A stretch of DNA of 24,318 nucleotides from a virus: IMG/VR virus record IMGVR_UViG_3300045010_000489, positions 1 to 24,318 of that record; one strand, written 5' to 3'. The position numbers and the translations under genes were made by a program. Below are positions 6,786 through 15,235 of the stretch, one piece after another. The first letter of the stretch is position 1. Every line of letters starts with the position of its first letter. The notes beneath the pieces are model-generated. The model saw only the letters and a list, made by a program, of their open reading frames with translations. It was not told where the DNA came from and searched no databases.

Positions 6786-9700
6786 ATGGCTGAACAAAAT
6801 CCAAATCCAAACCAATCACTAGATGTGATACCATTAGCAGATAGTTTCCTGCGCGCCATGCAGGCAACTGAGGCTATGGACAAAGCGGTGAGTGATGCAG
6901 GTAATAGCATCAAGACTTTCCGTATCGGTTTGGAACGCGCTGAACCGCTGAGAGCAATTGCAGATACTGTTACTGATGTGTTGAAGAAACAAGCGGTGCG
7001 GGATGCCGCTGCTCAATTCAGAGCAGCAGGAAAGGGTAAACTAGACGAAGCGACGAAGAATCAAATTCGAGAGACATTCGATGTTGCGGCAGAAGCAATG
7101 CGTGATGGAACTGACAATGCTTTCGGCAGAGCATTGAAAACTCTTGAGATCAGAGAAGAGTATGCCAGACGCTTGCAAGACAAAACGCAAAAGCGCATCA
7201 TCATTGATAACATAAAGAGGTCTCGTAAGTTGCTCAAAGAGCAGTCCAAAAACTCAGTTGGATTCTTCGGCGAGACAATGGAAGACATCCGTCAAAACTA
7301 TTTGATACCTTTCGTGGATAAATTAGACAGCACTTTCTTTGGTAGAATGTTGAAACGATTCGCTATGGATAGATTGAATGACATTCGCAAGGCCGCTGAC
7401 GAGAGAGCGAAGTCAGCAGAAGCCGAAGCAAGAACAAACAGAGAGGCATATGAGGCAGAAGTCGAAGCGTCTAATGCAGCACAGAATATCCGAATAGCAC
7501 AAGATGCTGAAGGCGCGAAACTAGTTCAAGAGCGAATGCAAACAGAATATGAACTGGCAAAAGCACAAGGAAATATTGCAAAGGCTGAACAGATACAAGC
7601 AGAGCAGCAAGCAATATCTGCTGCGTTAGAAGCCAAAGCAACTCAAGAGGAAAAAGTCACCACAGCAAAAGAACAGTTAGTTCAGGCGAAGATCAGCGGA
7701 GATCCGCAAAAGATTGCAGAGGCTGAAGCAAATATGTCTCAGCAACTGTCTGCAAGACAAACTGCGGAAGATGAATTCCAGGCCAAACTTAAAGATGCTG
7801 CCAATAGAATTGGTATCACAAATGATGAAATTGATGGAATTTTCATCGAAGCAAGAAAGCGATCTCTAGAACAACTGCTAGACGAAAGTTCGTCTGGCAA
7901 CGAGAGGATCAAACAACTGTATTCCAATATCGCTGACGCACTTAAGGCAAATCCCGCGCTAAATCAAGAAGATTTATTCCGCCTAATAACAGTAAACAAT
8001 GGAATGGGAATTAATGAAGGCCTCGTTAGTGAAATTGCTAAAGGCAATCTATCAGTCGATCAGGGAGGACAATTGGTACGAGGTGCTTCACCTGAAGCAC
8101 CTATGACTGTTCCTCCATCTCCATCTGAATATGATGGATCAACACCAACAGAAGTAGTTCCAATTCCGCTTGGAAGTCCTGAGACTATTGGTGTATTATC
8201 GAATCTGCTGTCTCAAACACAAATAATGACACGGCATCTAGAGTTATCTAACGATAACTTGGTAAAGATTGCATTGAATACTGCATACTTACAGAAACCA
8301 CAGATTGCTGCCACCGCAGCAACTGTAGTTCCAACTCCGACATCACCTTCTGATTCCCTCACAGCAGCAGCACCAAAAGCGATAGATGCAGGACCGGCAG
8401 CCGCTGGCTCTGTTGCAGCCGCAGGTGGTGTTGCAGTAACGGTAAACATGAGTGGAGGTACGCTCGGTAGTTTGTTTGCAGATCTTAAAGATCGCGCCAT
8501 GAAGTTTGGCAGCAAAATCAAAGAGAATATCACAGGGTTTGCTAGTGAAGCAAAAAAGCAGGCAACTACTTTTGCAACTGATCTTGGAAATGCTGTTATT
8601 GGTCCTAAAAAAGACGAGGCCCAGGCACAAGCAGACACGGCAAAGGCGGATCAAAAAACAACCGAAGAGGCTGGCAAAGAAACACAAAAACCTGACAATA
8701 AACTTGGATTTGTGCAAAAACTATTCGGTGGTGGTATGTTCGATAAAATCAAAGGAGTTCTTGCATCGTTCAAGGGAGGGTTGACGGCTGCTATGAAAGG
8801 ACTCGCCGAAGGCCTGAAGTCTATGTTTGAAGCACTCGCAGAGGGATTAAAGAAACTTGCGGATGCTAAAGTACTTCAAGGTGCAATCGCTCTTGCAGTT
8901 ATTGCAATTGGACTTCTAGCGTTTGCAGGAGCCATGTATTTGTTTGGTATGACAAATTGGGGCGGAGCAATGATAGGTATTGTTGTGTTTATTGCCTTTG
9001 CAGTTGCTCTTGCATATCTTGCGCCGTTATTAGCACCTATATTGCCGATAATGTTTGTGCTTGCTGATGTTCTGCTTTTAATGAGCATTGCGTTGTTTGT
9101 TTTTGCGGCGTCCATGCTTGTGCTTGGTCTAGCCATGCAACTGTTTGCAACTGTTGGACTCGCAGGAGTTGGTGTATTGTTGCTGTTGCTCACGGGACTT
9201 GCAATTCTTTCACCCTTTTTGATTCTCGCAGGAATTGCGCTTCTGATTGCTGCGCCTGGATTCTTCTGGTTCGGTGCAGCGTTGTTTTCGCTTGGTTTGG
9301 GAATGATGATGTTTGCAAGCGTAGGTCTTTCTTCTCTACCTGTAGTTCTTGCATTACTTGCGGGACTTGCAATGATCGCGCCGTGGTTGGCTCTCGCAGG
9401 AGTAGAGTTGATTTTTGCTTCGCTTGGATACTTCATGTTTGGTGCAGCACTTATTGCTCTTGGACTTGGATTACAGATGTTTGCTAATGTTGGTCTAGGA
9501 AACATAGCAACTGCAATAGCCTTGCTTAGTATATTAGGACTGCTATCTCCGTTGCTTCTAATTGCAAGCATTTTGCTTGCAGTTGCATCTGTTGGTTTCT
9601 TGCTGTTTGGACTCTCTCTGATCTCGCTTGGACTCGGTATGCAAATGTTCATCGGAACCGCAGGAGCAATTCTCCCAGCCATTGCTCTACTGCTTGCACT

Positions 9701-10484
9701 TGGTTTGCTCGCTCCTCTGCTTTATGCTTCAAGCATTCTGCTGATGCTTGCTACTCCTGGCTTCTTGTTGTTTGGCTTTGCTCTAATGGCTCTTGGAGCA
9801 GGACTAGGTGCGTTTGCAGCAAATGCTGCCGGCGTGCTGCCTGCGATTGCTACTCTTGCAGCACTTGCAATGCTCGCCCCATTCTTGTTTGTCGCTAGTA
9901 TTGCACTTGGATTTTCTGCACCAGGCTTCATCATGTTCGGTATTGCAATGATGTTGCTAGGAACAGGGTTGTTGATGTTCTCTACTGGATTGTTGATATT
10001 CTCTACTGCAATCTCGCAGATATCAGAAGGATTGTTGGGACTGCTTAGTATCATTGCTCTGATGCCTTTGATTGCATTAGGGATCGGTGCAATGGTGCTA
10101 CTTCTCATGCCGCTTGTGCTACCCATGCTGCTTGTAGGTGGTGCGCTGCTACTGTTTGCCTTTGCAATAATGACCTTCTTCAAGGCACTAGCAGGTGGAG
10201 CGCAGGCGTCTCTGCCATCGCCAGAACCAGCAGAGGCAACCTACAATGTGGCCAAGATGGAAATTGACAATATGCCTTTTAGTTTCCCCGATTTTCTCAT
10301 CAATCAACAAGGTGGTGAACCACGAATTGGTGCAGCAGAAACCATAGTGAATATGCTGAACAATGCGGTTCAACCAGCAATCATCAACGCAGGAAATATC
10401 AATGATGGAAACGGCAAACTTCGCAACGACGAAAATACCTTCCGCCGTGTTCAAGAACGCTTCTACAACTCTGCTTTGATTTGA
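6786..10484 (+). CDS. Large tape-measure protein (T4 gp29 counterpart by position)
   Basis: This 1232-aa protein starts 4 nt after the gp51-like stop and is the largest in the window. Residues about 130-400 are predicted coiled coil, rich in Ala, Glu, Lys and Gln. A Pro/Thr/Ala-rich linker spans about 430-560, and a charged helix about 600-690. Residues about 695-1135 are strongly hydrophobic and carry tandem repeats of about 56 residues. The C-terminus (about 1140-1232) is hydrophilic. These are tape-measure features, and the position after the gp26/gp51 pair agrees. T4 gp29 is 590 aa, so at about 1.5 angstrom per helical residue this tail could be near 185 nm, much longer than T4's. The length estimate is inference. 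Confidence 0.8.
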   Translation: MAEQNPNPNQSLDVIPLADSFLRAMQATEAMDKAVSDAGNSIKTFRIGLERAEPLRAIADTVTDVLKKQAVRDAAAQFRAAGKGKLDEATKNQIRETFDVAAEAMRDGTDNAFGRALKTLEIREEYARRLQDKTQKRIIIDNIKRSRKLLKEQSKNSVGFFGETMEDIRQNYLIPFVDKLDSTFFGRMLKRFAMDRLNDIRKAADERAKSAEAEARTNREAYEAEVEASNAAQNIRIAQDAEGAKLVQERMQTEYELAKAQGNIAKAEQIQAEQQAISAALEAKATQEEKVTTAKEQLVQAKISGDPQKIAEAEANMSQQLSARQTAEDEFQAKLKDAANRIGITNDEIDGIFIEARKRSLEQLLDESSSGNERIKQLYSNIADALKANPALNQEDLFRLITVNNGMGINEGLVSEIAKGNLSVDQGGQLVRGASPEAPMTVPPSPSEYDGSTPTEVVPIPLGSPETIGVLSNLLSQTQIMTRHLELSNDNLVKIALNTAYLQKPQIAATAATVVPTPTSPSDSLTAAAPKAIDAGPAAAGSVAAAGGVAVTVNMSGGTLGSLFADLKDRAMKFGSKIKENITGFASEAKKQATTFATDLGNAVIGPKKDEAQAQADTAKADQKTTEEAGKETQKPDNKLGFVQKLFGGGMFDKIKGVLASFKGGLTAAMKGLAEGLKSMFEALAEGLKKLADAKVLQGAIALAVIAIGLLAFAGAMYLFGMTNWGGAMIGIVVFIAFAVALAYLAPLLAPILPIMFVLADVLLLMSIALFVFAASMLVLGLAMQLFATVGLAGVGVLLLLLTGLAILSPFLILAGIALLIAAPGFFWFGAALFSLGLGMMMFASVGLSSLPVVLALLAGLAMIAPWLALAGVELIFASLGYFMFGAALIALGLGLQMFANVGLGNIATAIALLSILGLLSPLLLIASILLAVASVGFLLFGLSLISLGLGMQMFIGTAGAILPAIALLLALGLLAPLLYASSILLMLATPGFLLFGFALMALGAGLGAFAANAAGVLPAIATLAALAMLAPFLFVASIALGFSAPGFIMFGIAMMLLGTGLLMFSTGLLIFSTAISQISEGLLGLLSIIALMPLIALGIGAMVLLLMPLVLPMLLVGGALLLFAFAIMTFFKALAGGAQASLPSPEPAEATYNVAKMEIDNMPFSFPDFLINQQGGEPRIGAAETIVNMLNNAVQPAIINAGNINDGNGKLRNDENTFRRVQERFYNSALI
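9084..10010 (+). repeat. Tandem ~56-residue hydrophobic repeats within the tape measure
   Basis: Units begin at protein residues 767, 823, 879, 935, 990 and 1045 with the anchors SIALFVF, APGFFWF, SLGYFMF, SVGFLLF, TPGFLLF and APGFIMF. The spacing is 56, 56, 56, 55 and 55 residues. Each unit continues with a Gly-rich LGLGMxMF-type stretch, a helix, and a LxPxLxLAxI-type helix. The last unit is partial and ends in an exact-phase 21-nt tandem duplication (9966-9986 and 9987-10007; GLLMFST then GLLIFST). The DNA copies have diverged, so the repeats are old apart from that short duplication. Confidence 0.85.
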
Positions 10485-10497
10485 AAAGCATCACCTA

Positions 10498-11073
10498 TCA
10501 GATTTTTTTTAGAGTTGGCAGCCTACCAGGCTTGATTTTTGAGTGCTTCCACTTACGAGTTCTTTGCATTAGCCGATAGGAATAATCCATTTCTTGAATT
10601 TCTCTTGCATATACCTTTATGTTCACTGGTAATTTGTAGTCTTTGATATACTCTAATGCGCGAGAGTCGGCGTCTAGTTCACACATACGCACACGATTAA
10701 AAATATCTGCAATTTCGTCAGCGTCTAGTTCTATCTTACCGTCAACCCAATCTTCCATGATATCTTGAGCATCTCTCCCATCCGGCATGGTAGTGATAGT
10801 CCATGTAATATCATTAAAGAACCATTGGCTCATGTGTCCAAATTCATGCGCCAACACAGCGAGCCATTTGCTGCGTGGTCGGCCTCGGGCAACTGCTAGT
10901 ATGCCTGGTGTCTTGTTTTTGGGCGGAGAGAAATATCCTGCTAGTTCTCCTATCGGTTCTCCAATAGCAGCCAAACTCGCGCCTTTCCCCCATATCAGTT
11001 TCACATTAGTAAGTTCACAGCAACGCTTCACAACTTGAAGAAATTCTTGTACTCTACGGTTAGTAGTAGTCAT
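10498..11073 (-). CDS. Zincin-type metalloprotease (HEFGH motif)
   Basis: This 191-aa protein has the zinc-binding motif LAHEFGHMSQW (His76, Glu77, His80) and a downstream CELDADSRALEY helix (Glu132) that fits the third ligand of gluzincins such as the ImmA/IrrE-like group. GRPRSKWLAVLAHE before the motif is a common arrangement. There is no signal peptide, so it should act in the cytoplasm or be packaged. AAAGGA lies a few bases before the ATG, and a sigma70-like promoter sits about 30 nt upstream. It is a lone minus-strand gene between plus-strand blocks, converging on the tape measure. Its target is unknown: a host regulator, a phage antitoxin-like factor or a virion protein are all possible. 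Confidence 0.8.
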   Translation of the reverse strand: MTTTNRRVQEFLQVVKRCCELTNVKLIWGKGASLAAIGEPIGELAGYFSPPKNKTPGILAVARGRPRSKWLAVLAHEFGHMSQWFFNDITWTITTMPDGRDAQDIMEDWVDGKIELDADEIADIFNRVRMCELDADSRALEYIKDYKLPVNIKVYAREIQEMDYSYRLMQRTRKWKHSKIKPGRLPTLKKI

Positions 11074-11105
11074 AGGTGTATCCTTTGGATTTACTGGATA
11101 GTCAT

Positions 11106-11133
11106 ACTATACTATATGTACCACAGATATCAA
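11106..11133 (-). promoter_or_regulatory. Candidate sigma70-type promoter for the metalloprotease gene
   Basis: On the minus strand, TTGATA (11133-11128) and TATAGT (11111-11106) are separated by 16 nt. Transcription would begin about 25-30 nt before the ATG at 11073. A host-type promoter suggests early expression, unlike the structural genes. Visual match only. Confidence 0.45.
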
Positions 11134-11206
11134 GTACAATTGTAAGATATTTGATATTTTTTGGATGCCAATTCTGTATACCATATGGGGCATCAATTTT
11201 TATTTC

Positions 11207-11223
11207 TGGCATATTTATTGCCA
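11207..11223. promoter_or_regulatory. Inverted repeat around an ATAAATA sequence
   Basis: TGGCA (11207-11211) and TGCCA (11219-11223) flank TATTTAT, which reads ATAAATA on the minus strand, close to the T4 late promoter core. It lies in the divergent region between the metalloprotease (-) and HNH gene (+). The 172-nt gap otherwise shows only AT-rich DNA and the promoter listed above. It could be an operator, a weak late promoter, or chance. Confidence 0.3.
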
Positions 11224-11245
11224 TACAATAGTAACTACATAGTAA

Positions 11246-11539
11246 GTGAAAACATTTTTTCAGTTCATTTCAGAAGTAAACCGCGACTATCGGGCAGAAC
11301 GCTTAAAACTGTACGGTGGCAAAGATCCAACACCTAAACAGTTGGCAGCACGCAAAAAGAAAGTGCAACGAAATCTGGCAAGACGCAAACTAGAGCAAGA
11401 TGGCAAAGTAAGCAAGGGAGACGGCAAAGATGTGGATCACAAGAATGGCAATGCCCTTGATAATCGCCCAAGCAATTTGAGAGTTATGGATCGCGGAAAG
11501 AATCGTGGTCGAGACAACAACAAGTGGAGAGATGAATGA
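11246..11539 (+). CDS. Small HNH endonuclease with capsid-targeting-like leader
   Basis: This 97-aa basic protein starts at GTG. There is no good ribosome site; the start is chosen because it yields MKTFFQFISE, which matches the leader seen on other proteins here. The C-terminal part has the HNH pattern DVDHKNGNALDNRPSNLRVM (His65 in the first position, Asn residues following) and a basic KNRGRDNNK tail. The middle (about 28-55) is a Lys/Arg-rich helix likely to bind DNA. After cleavage at ISE|V an 87-aa nuclease would remain. The stop overlaps the next start (ATGA). It could be a homing-type endonuclease, but the leader suggests packaging in the head. Confidence 0.75.
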   Translation: MKTFFQFISEVNRDYRAERLKLYGGKDPTPKQLAARKKKVQRNLARRKLEQDGKVSKGDGKDVDHKNGNALDNRPSNLRVMDRGKNRGRDNNKWRDE

Positions 11540-12591
11540 TAAGTTTTAAATCCTATCTCTATGAAGCGAGAGAAAAAACTAAGGGAATAGACTACGAAAC
11601 AGTCATTGTTACTGCTTGGAACTGCAAACATGAAGGTAAGAATAATTGCAAAGGAACTTCTGCCGTTCCCATCAGCGTTGGTCAGGCGATCATCAAGTCG
11701 CTGGAGCAATATGGATTTAAGGGAGGAACCGCTTCAAGAATTGGAAATGATGTTACCCAAGTCACCCCTGAATGGAGTAAGTACTTTAAAGATGGAAAGA
11801 TTCCTAGCGCAACCAAAACACCAAAGACAGATGTGATAATTGGCAATCAGAGGTGCAGCGTAAAACTAGGCGTGGGACAACTCATGTCTGGTGGCAAAGC
11901 AGAAAGTACAGCAACCTTCTACGCCGCTGCAAAGAAAAAGGGTGGCAAAGAGAGCCTCGCAGCGCAAATTGAAAAAGAGATCAAGCAACTTGCAGATTCC
12001 ACTCTTGCCTCCAAGAAAGGTGAGATCGGACCTCAAATCAAGGCTGGTAAAGACCGAGCGATTGCCCGTGCAGAAGCAGCACACAAACAACTAATGGAAA
12101 CTTTGCGAGATGCTTTTGCGAATGATACAGGATTTGCCGCAGCCTTTGTACACGAAGCCATGAGTGGAGACATAAAGTTTGGTAGCACATCTCCTGCCAG
12201 AGCCAAGTACATTCTGTCCACCAATACAACGGGTACACAGGTAAAACTGTATGACATTGATAATTCAGCGTACTGCGCCTCTGTTGCTAAAAAAGCAAGA
12301 GTGCAAGTTCGTTTCAAGACCACCTCTGAGAAAAAGGGTGAAAAGAAAACTGGGTACTATCGCTATTGGAGCGTGGTTTCCCTCATCATGGGCAAAATGG
12401 AGGAAGAGTTTGATGCTGCTGGCCCCATGCTTACAGAAGGTGTAATTAGCGGTATTTGGAATAAAATCACTTCATTCGTATCAGAGATTTGGAATAGTAT
12501 TAGTGGGTGGTTACAAGCCAAGTGGGAAAATCTTATAGAATTTTTTGGTATTGATGTGGATGTGAATTTTGATAACGAAATTGAATTTTGA
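11536..12591 (+). CDS. Putative internal head protein, possible PD-(D/E)XK-like fold
   Basis: This 351-aa protein begins MISFKSYLYE|A, a leader ending in LxE like its neighbours. I do not recognise a named family. Residues 97-123 (KTDVIIGNQRCSVKLGVGQL, then MSGGKAES) have the Asp...xK spacing of restriction-type folds (Asp99, Lys110), with the middle acidic residue replaced by Ser108; this is only suggestive. Residues about 125-200 are a long charged helix. The C-terminus holds another LTE|G site (about residue 300), followed by a Trp-rich amphipathic tail (VISGIWNKITSFVSEIWNSI). It overlaps the HNH gene by four bases, so both are probably translated together. Confidence 0.65.
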   Translation: MISFKSYLYEAREKTKGIDYETVIVTAWNCKHEGKNNCKGTSAVPISVGQAIIKSLEQYGFKGGTASRIGNDVTQVTPEWSKYFKDGKIPSATKTPKTDVIIGNQRCSVKLGVGQLMSGGKAESTATFYAAAKKKGGKESLAAQIEKEIKQLADSTLASKKGEIGPQIKAGKDRAIARAEAAHKQLMETLRDAFANDTGFAAAFVHEAMSGDIKFGSTSPARAKYILSTNTTGTQVKLYDIDNSAYCASVAKKARVQVRFKTTSEKKGEKKTGYYRYWSVVSLIMGKMEEEFDAAGPMLTEGVISGIWNKITSFVSEIWNSISGWLQAKWENLIEFFGIDVDVNFDNEIEF

Positions 12592-12597
12592 TAAATA
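12590..12597 (+). promoter_or_regulatory. Candidate T4-type late promoter (GATAAATA)
   Basis: GATAAATA matches 7 of 8 positions of the T4 late consensus TATAAATA and overlaps the stop of the upstream gene. It is 47 nt before the ATG at 12644, leaving space for a short leader with an AAAGG ribosome site. Late timing would fit a virion-packaged product. Confidence 0.5.
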
Positions 12598-12643
12598 TCG
12601 TCATGAACTAATTTCAATCATTCATTAAGAAAGGCAACTAACT

Positions 12644-14716
12644 ATGAGCAACATCAACAAATCATTCCGCGATTTCCGCAAGAAATTGGATGAACAGGTA
12701 TATGATACAAATGCCGAATATATTGGAGTGGAAGAGCAGAATGAAGCAGCGGGTATTAACGAACAAAGCGTCTTTATAAAACACTCACTCAACATTGCTA
12801 GAAAAACTGTCAAAATGAATGATGTGATGGCTAGAATCATGGGCGGCATGAACAAGAAAGAAGCACATGAGTTTCTTCTGAAACACGGTACTCCCCAAGA
12901 AAAGAAAAATGCATCAAAATATCTTGAAGTAGCAGAGGTAAAAGAAGGGGTTGAAGTAGACATTAACGAACTGGAATCTAAAACCAATGTGAAATTGAGC
13001 GCAGGAACAAAGGTCAAGGTTCCGCACAAGGGCAAGATGGTCAGCGGCAAGATCGTCCGCTACGATAGGGGTGGCACAGGACAAGCACGACAGCATGGTG
13101 GCGGCTATATTGTCGATGTCGGTGAACCCGCAAGCATTCTCGTCCCCGACCACAAGATTCTGAAGGAAGAGATTGATCACATTGAAGAGGGTGTTAACAC
13201 AGTAGACATTAACGAACAAAACATTACTAAAGTAAGTGAAAACGAAAAAAGTACTAAAACTCTTTACAAATACAAAAATAAATACTATTTGGTGTCCTAC
13301 CTACAAACTAGTAACAAGACTGTAATTTTTTCAAGTAAATCAGACGGTAGCCCATCATCGTATTCAGAACTGTGGTCAAGCACGGGTAAAGTTGATGCAA
13401 ACGAGGCTATCTCAGACTTTTTAAAACAGAAGGTAAAGATTGGGTCTATTGAACGCCGCTGGGTAGGGGAATCAAGGCAGCGTGGACTTTCCGCCGCTAT
13501 GGATAATGCACGAGAAGTTGCTAGAAGAATGGTAAAGATGAGCGATGCTAAACTTAAATCTATGGGTGGGATGGACGATCCAGCAATGGTTGCGTATGGA
13601 ATGACAAAGCCAAACGCATATAAATTTTTGTTAAAGTACGGAACCGACGAAGAAAAAAGTGCAGCAAAAAAATGGCTAAAATCCAATTCACAATCAGTTA
13701 ATGAAGATATTTTTCACGAAGTTCGTGTGTTGGATGGTGCAGAAAAATTGATACGAAACGACCCCAGCGGACTCGGTGTAGATATGATTAGTACGTTTAG
13801 AAACATTAAGAAACGCTTTGAAACCTCTCCAAAGGGCAGCGTTTTGGTGCTTCAGAAAGAAATCGATCCTGAAAGTATAAATCTAAATGTGTACACCCCC
13901 GAACAATTTAATTCTTTGGTACGGGGATTCGCCAAAAAACCTGAAACAAAAATTGGTTCAAAGGGCAGTTGGAGCGGTGGTGAAATAACGGTACTTGCCG
14001 TTAATGAAGATATTTTTCAAGAAGCAACTCTTTCAAAATATCTAAAAACTTACAGCCGTGGAAAAGTTGGTGATCGAAAATCAGAAGACGATTCAGAACT
14101 TGCTCGAAAGAAACGAGAAGCAGCAGTTCTTCGTCGTGGTGGTGCAAGTCCAGAATCAATTAAACAGGGAGTGAAATGGGGTGAATGGCCAGAACGAGGA
14201 GCCGCTATTGCAAAGTACAATTTTTACGACAAAGCCAAGTTCAGTAAACTTATTGGAAAAAAATCAGAACGTCGTGACAAGGAAGTGGCTGAAGCATTTC
14301 CCTCACGCAAGCCCGACCAAGTTCATTATGTATTAGTAGTGGACAACAAGGTGGTAGGCAAGGGAAGCAAAGGCGGGATGCGAAACCTGTCCAAAAAGTA
14401 TGGTGGTTTGCAACCACCAAAGAAGGCTGACGCAGAACACGCTAAAGGTAAGGTCTTTATCGGATATAGTCCAAAACAAATTGGAGACACATATTTCAAA
14501 GAGGGTGTCTCTCTTACAAAGGTGAAAGAAGGTGCTGCACTATTTTCTTCGAGTGAATTACGAAATGCCATTGAAGGTTCAAACCAAGAAATCAAAAAAC
14601 TCAAACAAAGATTAAAAAGTGCTAACGAAAAGGACGCTAAACGAATTCAAAAGGACATCAGCGATTTGGAATCTAACATTGAACACGCAAAAGAAATGCT
14701 CAAGGATATTTCATAA
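12644..14716 (+). CDS. Modular 690-aa protein, candidate internal head protein or polyprotein
   Basis: It begins MSNINKSFRDFRKKLDE|Q, again a basic, Phe-containing leader ending in LxE. Several different small modules follow, separated by acidic linkers containing INE or VNED. Residues about 48-95 and 286-346 are two copies of one domain (VKMNDVMARIMGGM... and VKMSDAKLKSMGGM..., each followed by FLLKxGTxxEK); the second has a 10-residue insert. Residues 113-172 look like a small beta-barrel (GTKVKVPHKGKMVSGKIVRY). Linkers VNEDIFHE (352-359) and VNEDIFQE (453-460) recur before new modules. The last ~60 residues are coiled coil. Prohead proteases cut after (L/I)xE, so INE linkers at about 38-40, 107-109 and 189-191 are possible processing sites. 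Function is otherwise unknown. Confidence 0.7.
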   Translation: MSNINKSFRDFRKKLDEQVYDTNAEYIGVEEQNEAAGINEQSVFIKHSLNIARKTVKMNDVMARIMGGMNKKEAHEFLLKHGTPQEKKNASKYLEVAEVKEGVEVDINELESKTNVKLSAGTKVKVPHKGKMVSGKIVRYDRGGTGQARQHGGGYIVDVGEPASILVPDHKILKEEIDHIEEGVNTVDINEQNITKVSENEKSTKTLYKYKNKYYLVSYLQTSNKTVIFSSKSDGSPSSYSELWSSTGKVDANEAISDFLKQKVKIGSIERRWVGESRQRGLSAAMDNAREVARRMVKMSDAKLKSMGGMDDPAMVAYGMTKPNAYKFLLKYGTDEEKSAAKKWLKSNSQSVNEDIFHEVRVLDGAEKLIRNDPSGLGVDMISTFRNIKKRFETSPKGSVLVLQKEIDPESINLNVYTPEQFNSLVRGFAKKPETKIGSKGSWSGGEITVLAVNEDIFQEATLSKYLKTYSRGKVGDRKSEDDSELARKKREAAVLRRGGASPESIKQGVKWGEWPERGAAIAKYNFYDKAKFSKLIGKKSERRDKEVAEAFPSRKPDQVHYVLVVDNKVVGKGSKGGMRNLSKKYGGLQPPKKADAEHAKGKVFIGYSPKQIGDTYFKEGVSLTKVKEGAALFSSSELRNAIEGSNQEIKKLKQRLKSANEKDAKRIQKDISDLESNIEHAKEMLKDIS

Positions 14717-15154
14717 ATGTACGAATATAAAATTATCGGCATACCAAAAGTCATTGATGGAGATACGCTTGATATAATGTTTGACATTGGTTTCCATGTT
14801 CAGATATCGCAGCGATGTAGACTTATGGGCATTGACGCGCCTGAGAGCAGAACCACCGATGCAAAAGAGAAGAAGTATGGCTTAGATGCCAAACAATTCG
14901 TGGAAACCTGGTTGAAGCGTCAACCTAAACTTTGGGGGCGCACAATCAAAGACGACAAATACGGTCGTATGCTTGTAGAAATATACGCAGACTCCTCTAC
15001 CAATTCTCTGAACACGCTGATGATTACAGAGGGATATGCCTGGTCTTATTTGGGTGAAACCAAAGTGAAAGACTTTGCTGCGCTTGATGCCCGCCGTGCG
15101 GCCGCTTTTGCTTCGCGCATGGAACCCGCGCATGAACAAAAGGATTCAATATAA
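14717..15154 (+). CDS. Staphylococcal nuclease-like (SNase) protein
   Basis: This 145-aa protein starts immediately after the previous stop. VIDGDTLDI, CRLMGIDAPESR and DKYGRML are the SNase signatures. The catalytic set appears complete: Asp16, Arg35, Asp40, Glu43 and Arg84, close to the positions in the Staphylococcus enzyme. No signal peptide or capsid leader is seen, so it should act in the infected cytoplasm unless carried otherwise. The family hydrolyses DNA or RNA using calcium. It may degrade host nucleic acid for reuse or take part in superinfection exclusion; the role is inferred. It is translationally linked to the 690-aa protein. Confidence 0.85.
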   Translation: MYEYKIIGIPKVIDGDTLDIMFDIGFHVQISQRCRLMGIDAPESRTTDAKEKKYGLDAKQFVETWLKRQPKLWGRTIKDDKYGRMLVEIYADSSTNSLNTLMITEGYAWSYLGETKVKDFAALDARRAAAFASRMEPAHEQKDSI

Positions 15155-15167
15155 AACCACTATCTAT

Positions 15168-15185
15168 TCAAATTTCAACAACACA
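15168..15185 (+). repeat. Left 18-nt direct repeat flanking the methyltransferase gene
   Basis: TCAAATTTCAACAACACA here matches the copy at 15942-15959 in 17 of 18 positions. The two copies are 774 nt apart and enclose a single AT-rich gene. A 12-nt core (TTTAACAACACA) also occurs at 21369-21380. Confidence 0.7.
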
Positions 15186-15235
15186 TAAGAATGCAGAAGC
15201 ACATACCCTAGACTAAACTTACGAGAGAAAACACA

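Noticed and set aside
6140-6913. 257-codon minus-strand open frame across gp26 and gp51
   Set aside because: It lies opposite well-supported genes, and its Ser/Cys/Leu-rich translation is typical of antisense shadows.
8876-9682. 268-codon open frame on the minus strand
   Set aside because: It is the shadow of the tape-measure hydrophobic repeats; low-complexity Ala/Ser/Asn/Pro composition and no ribosome site. The same holds for 9722-10183.
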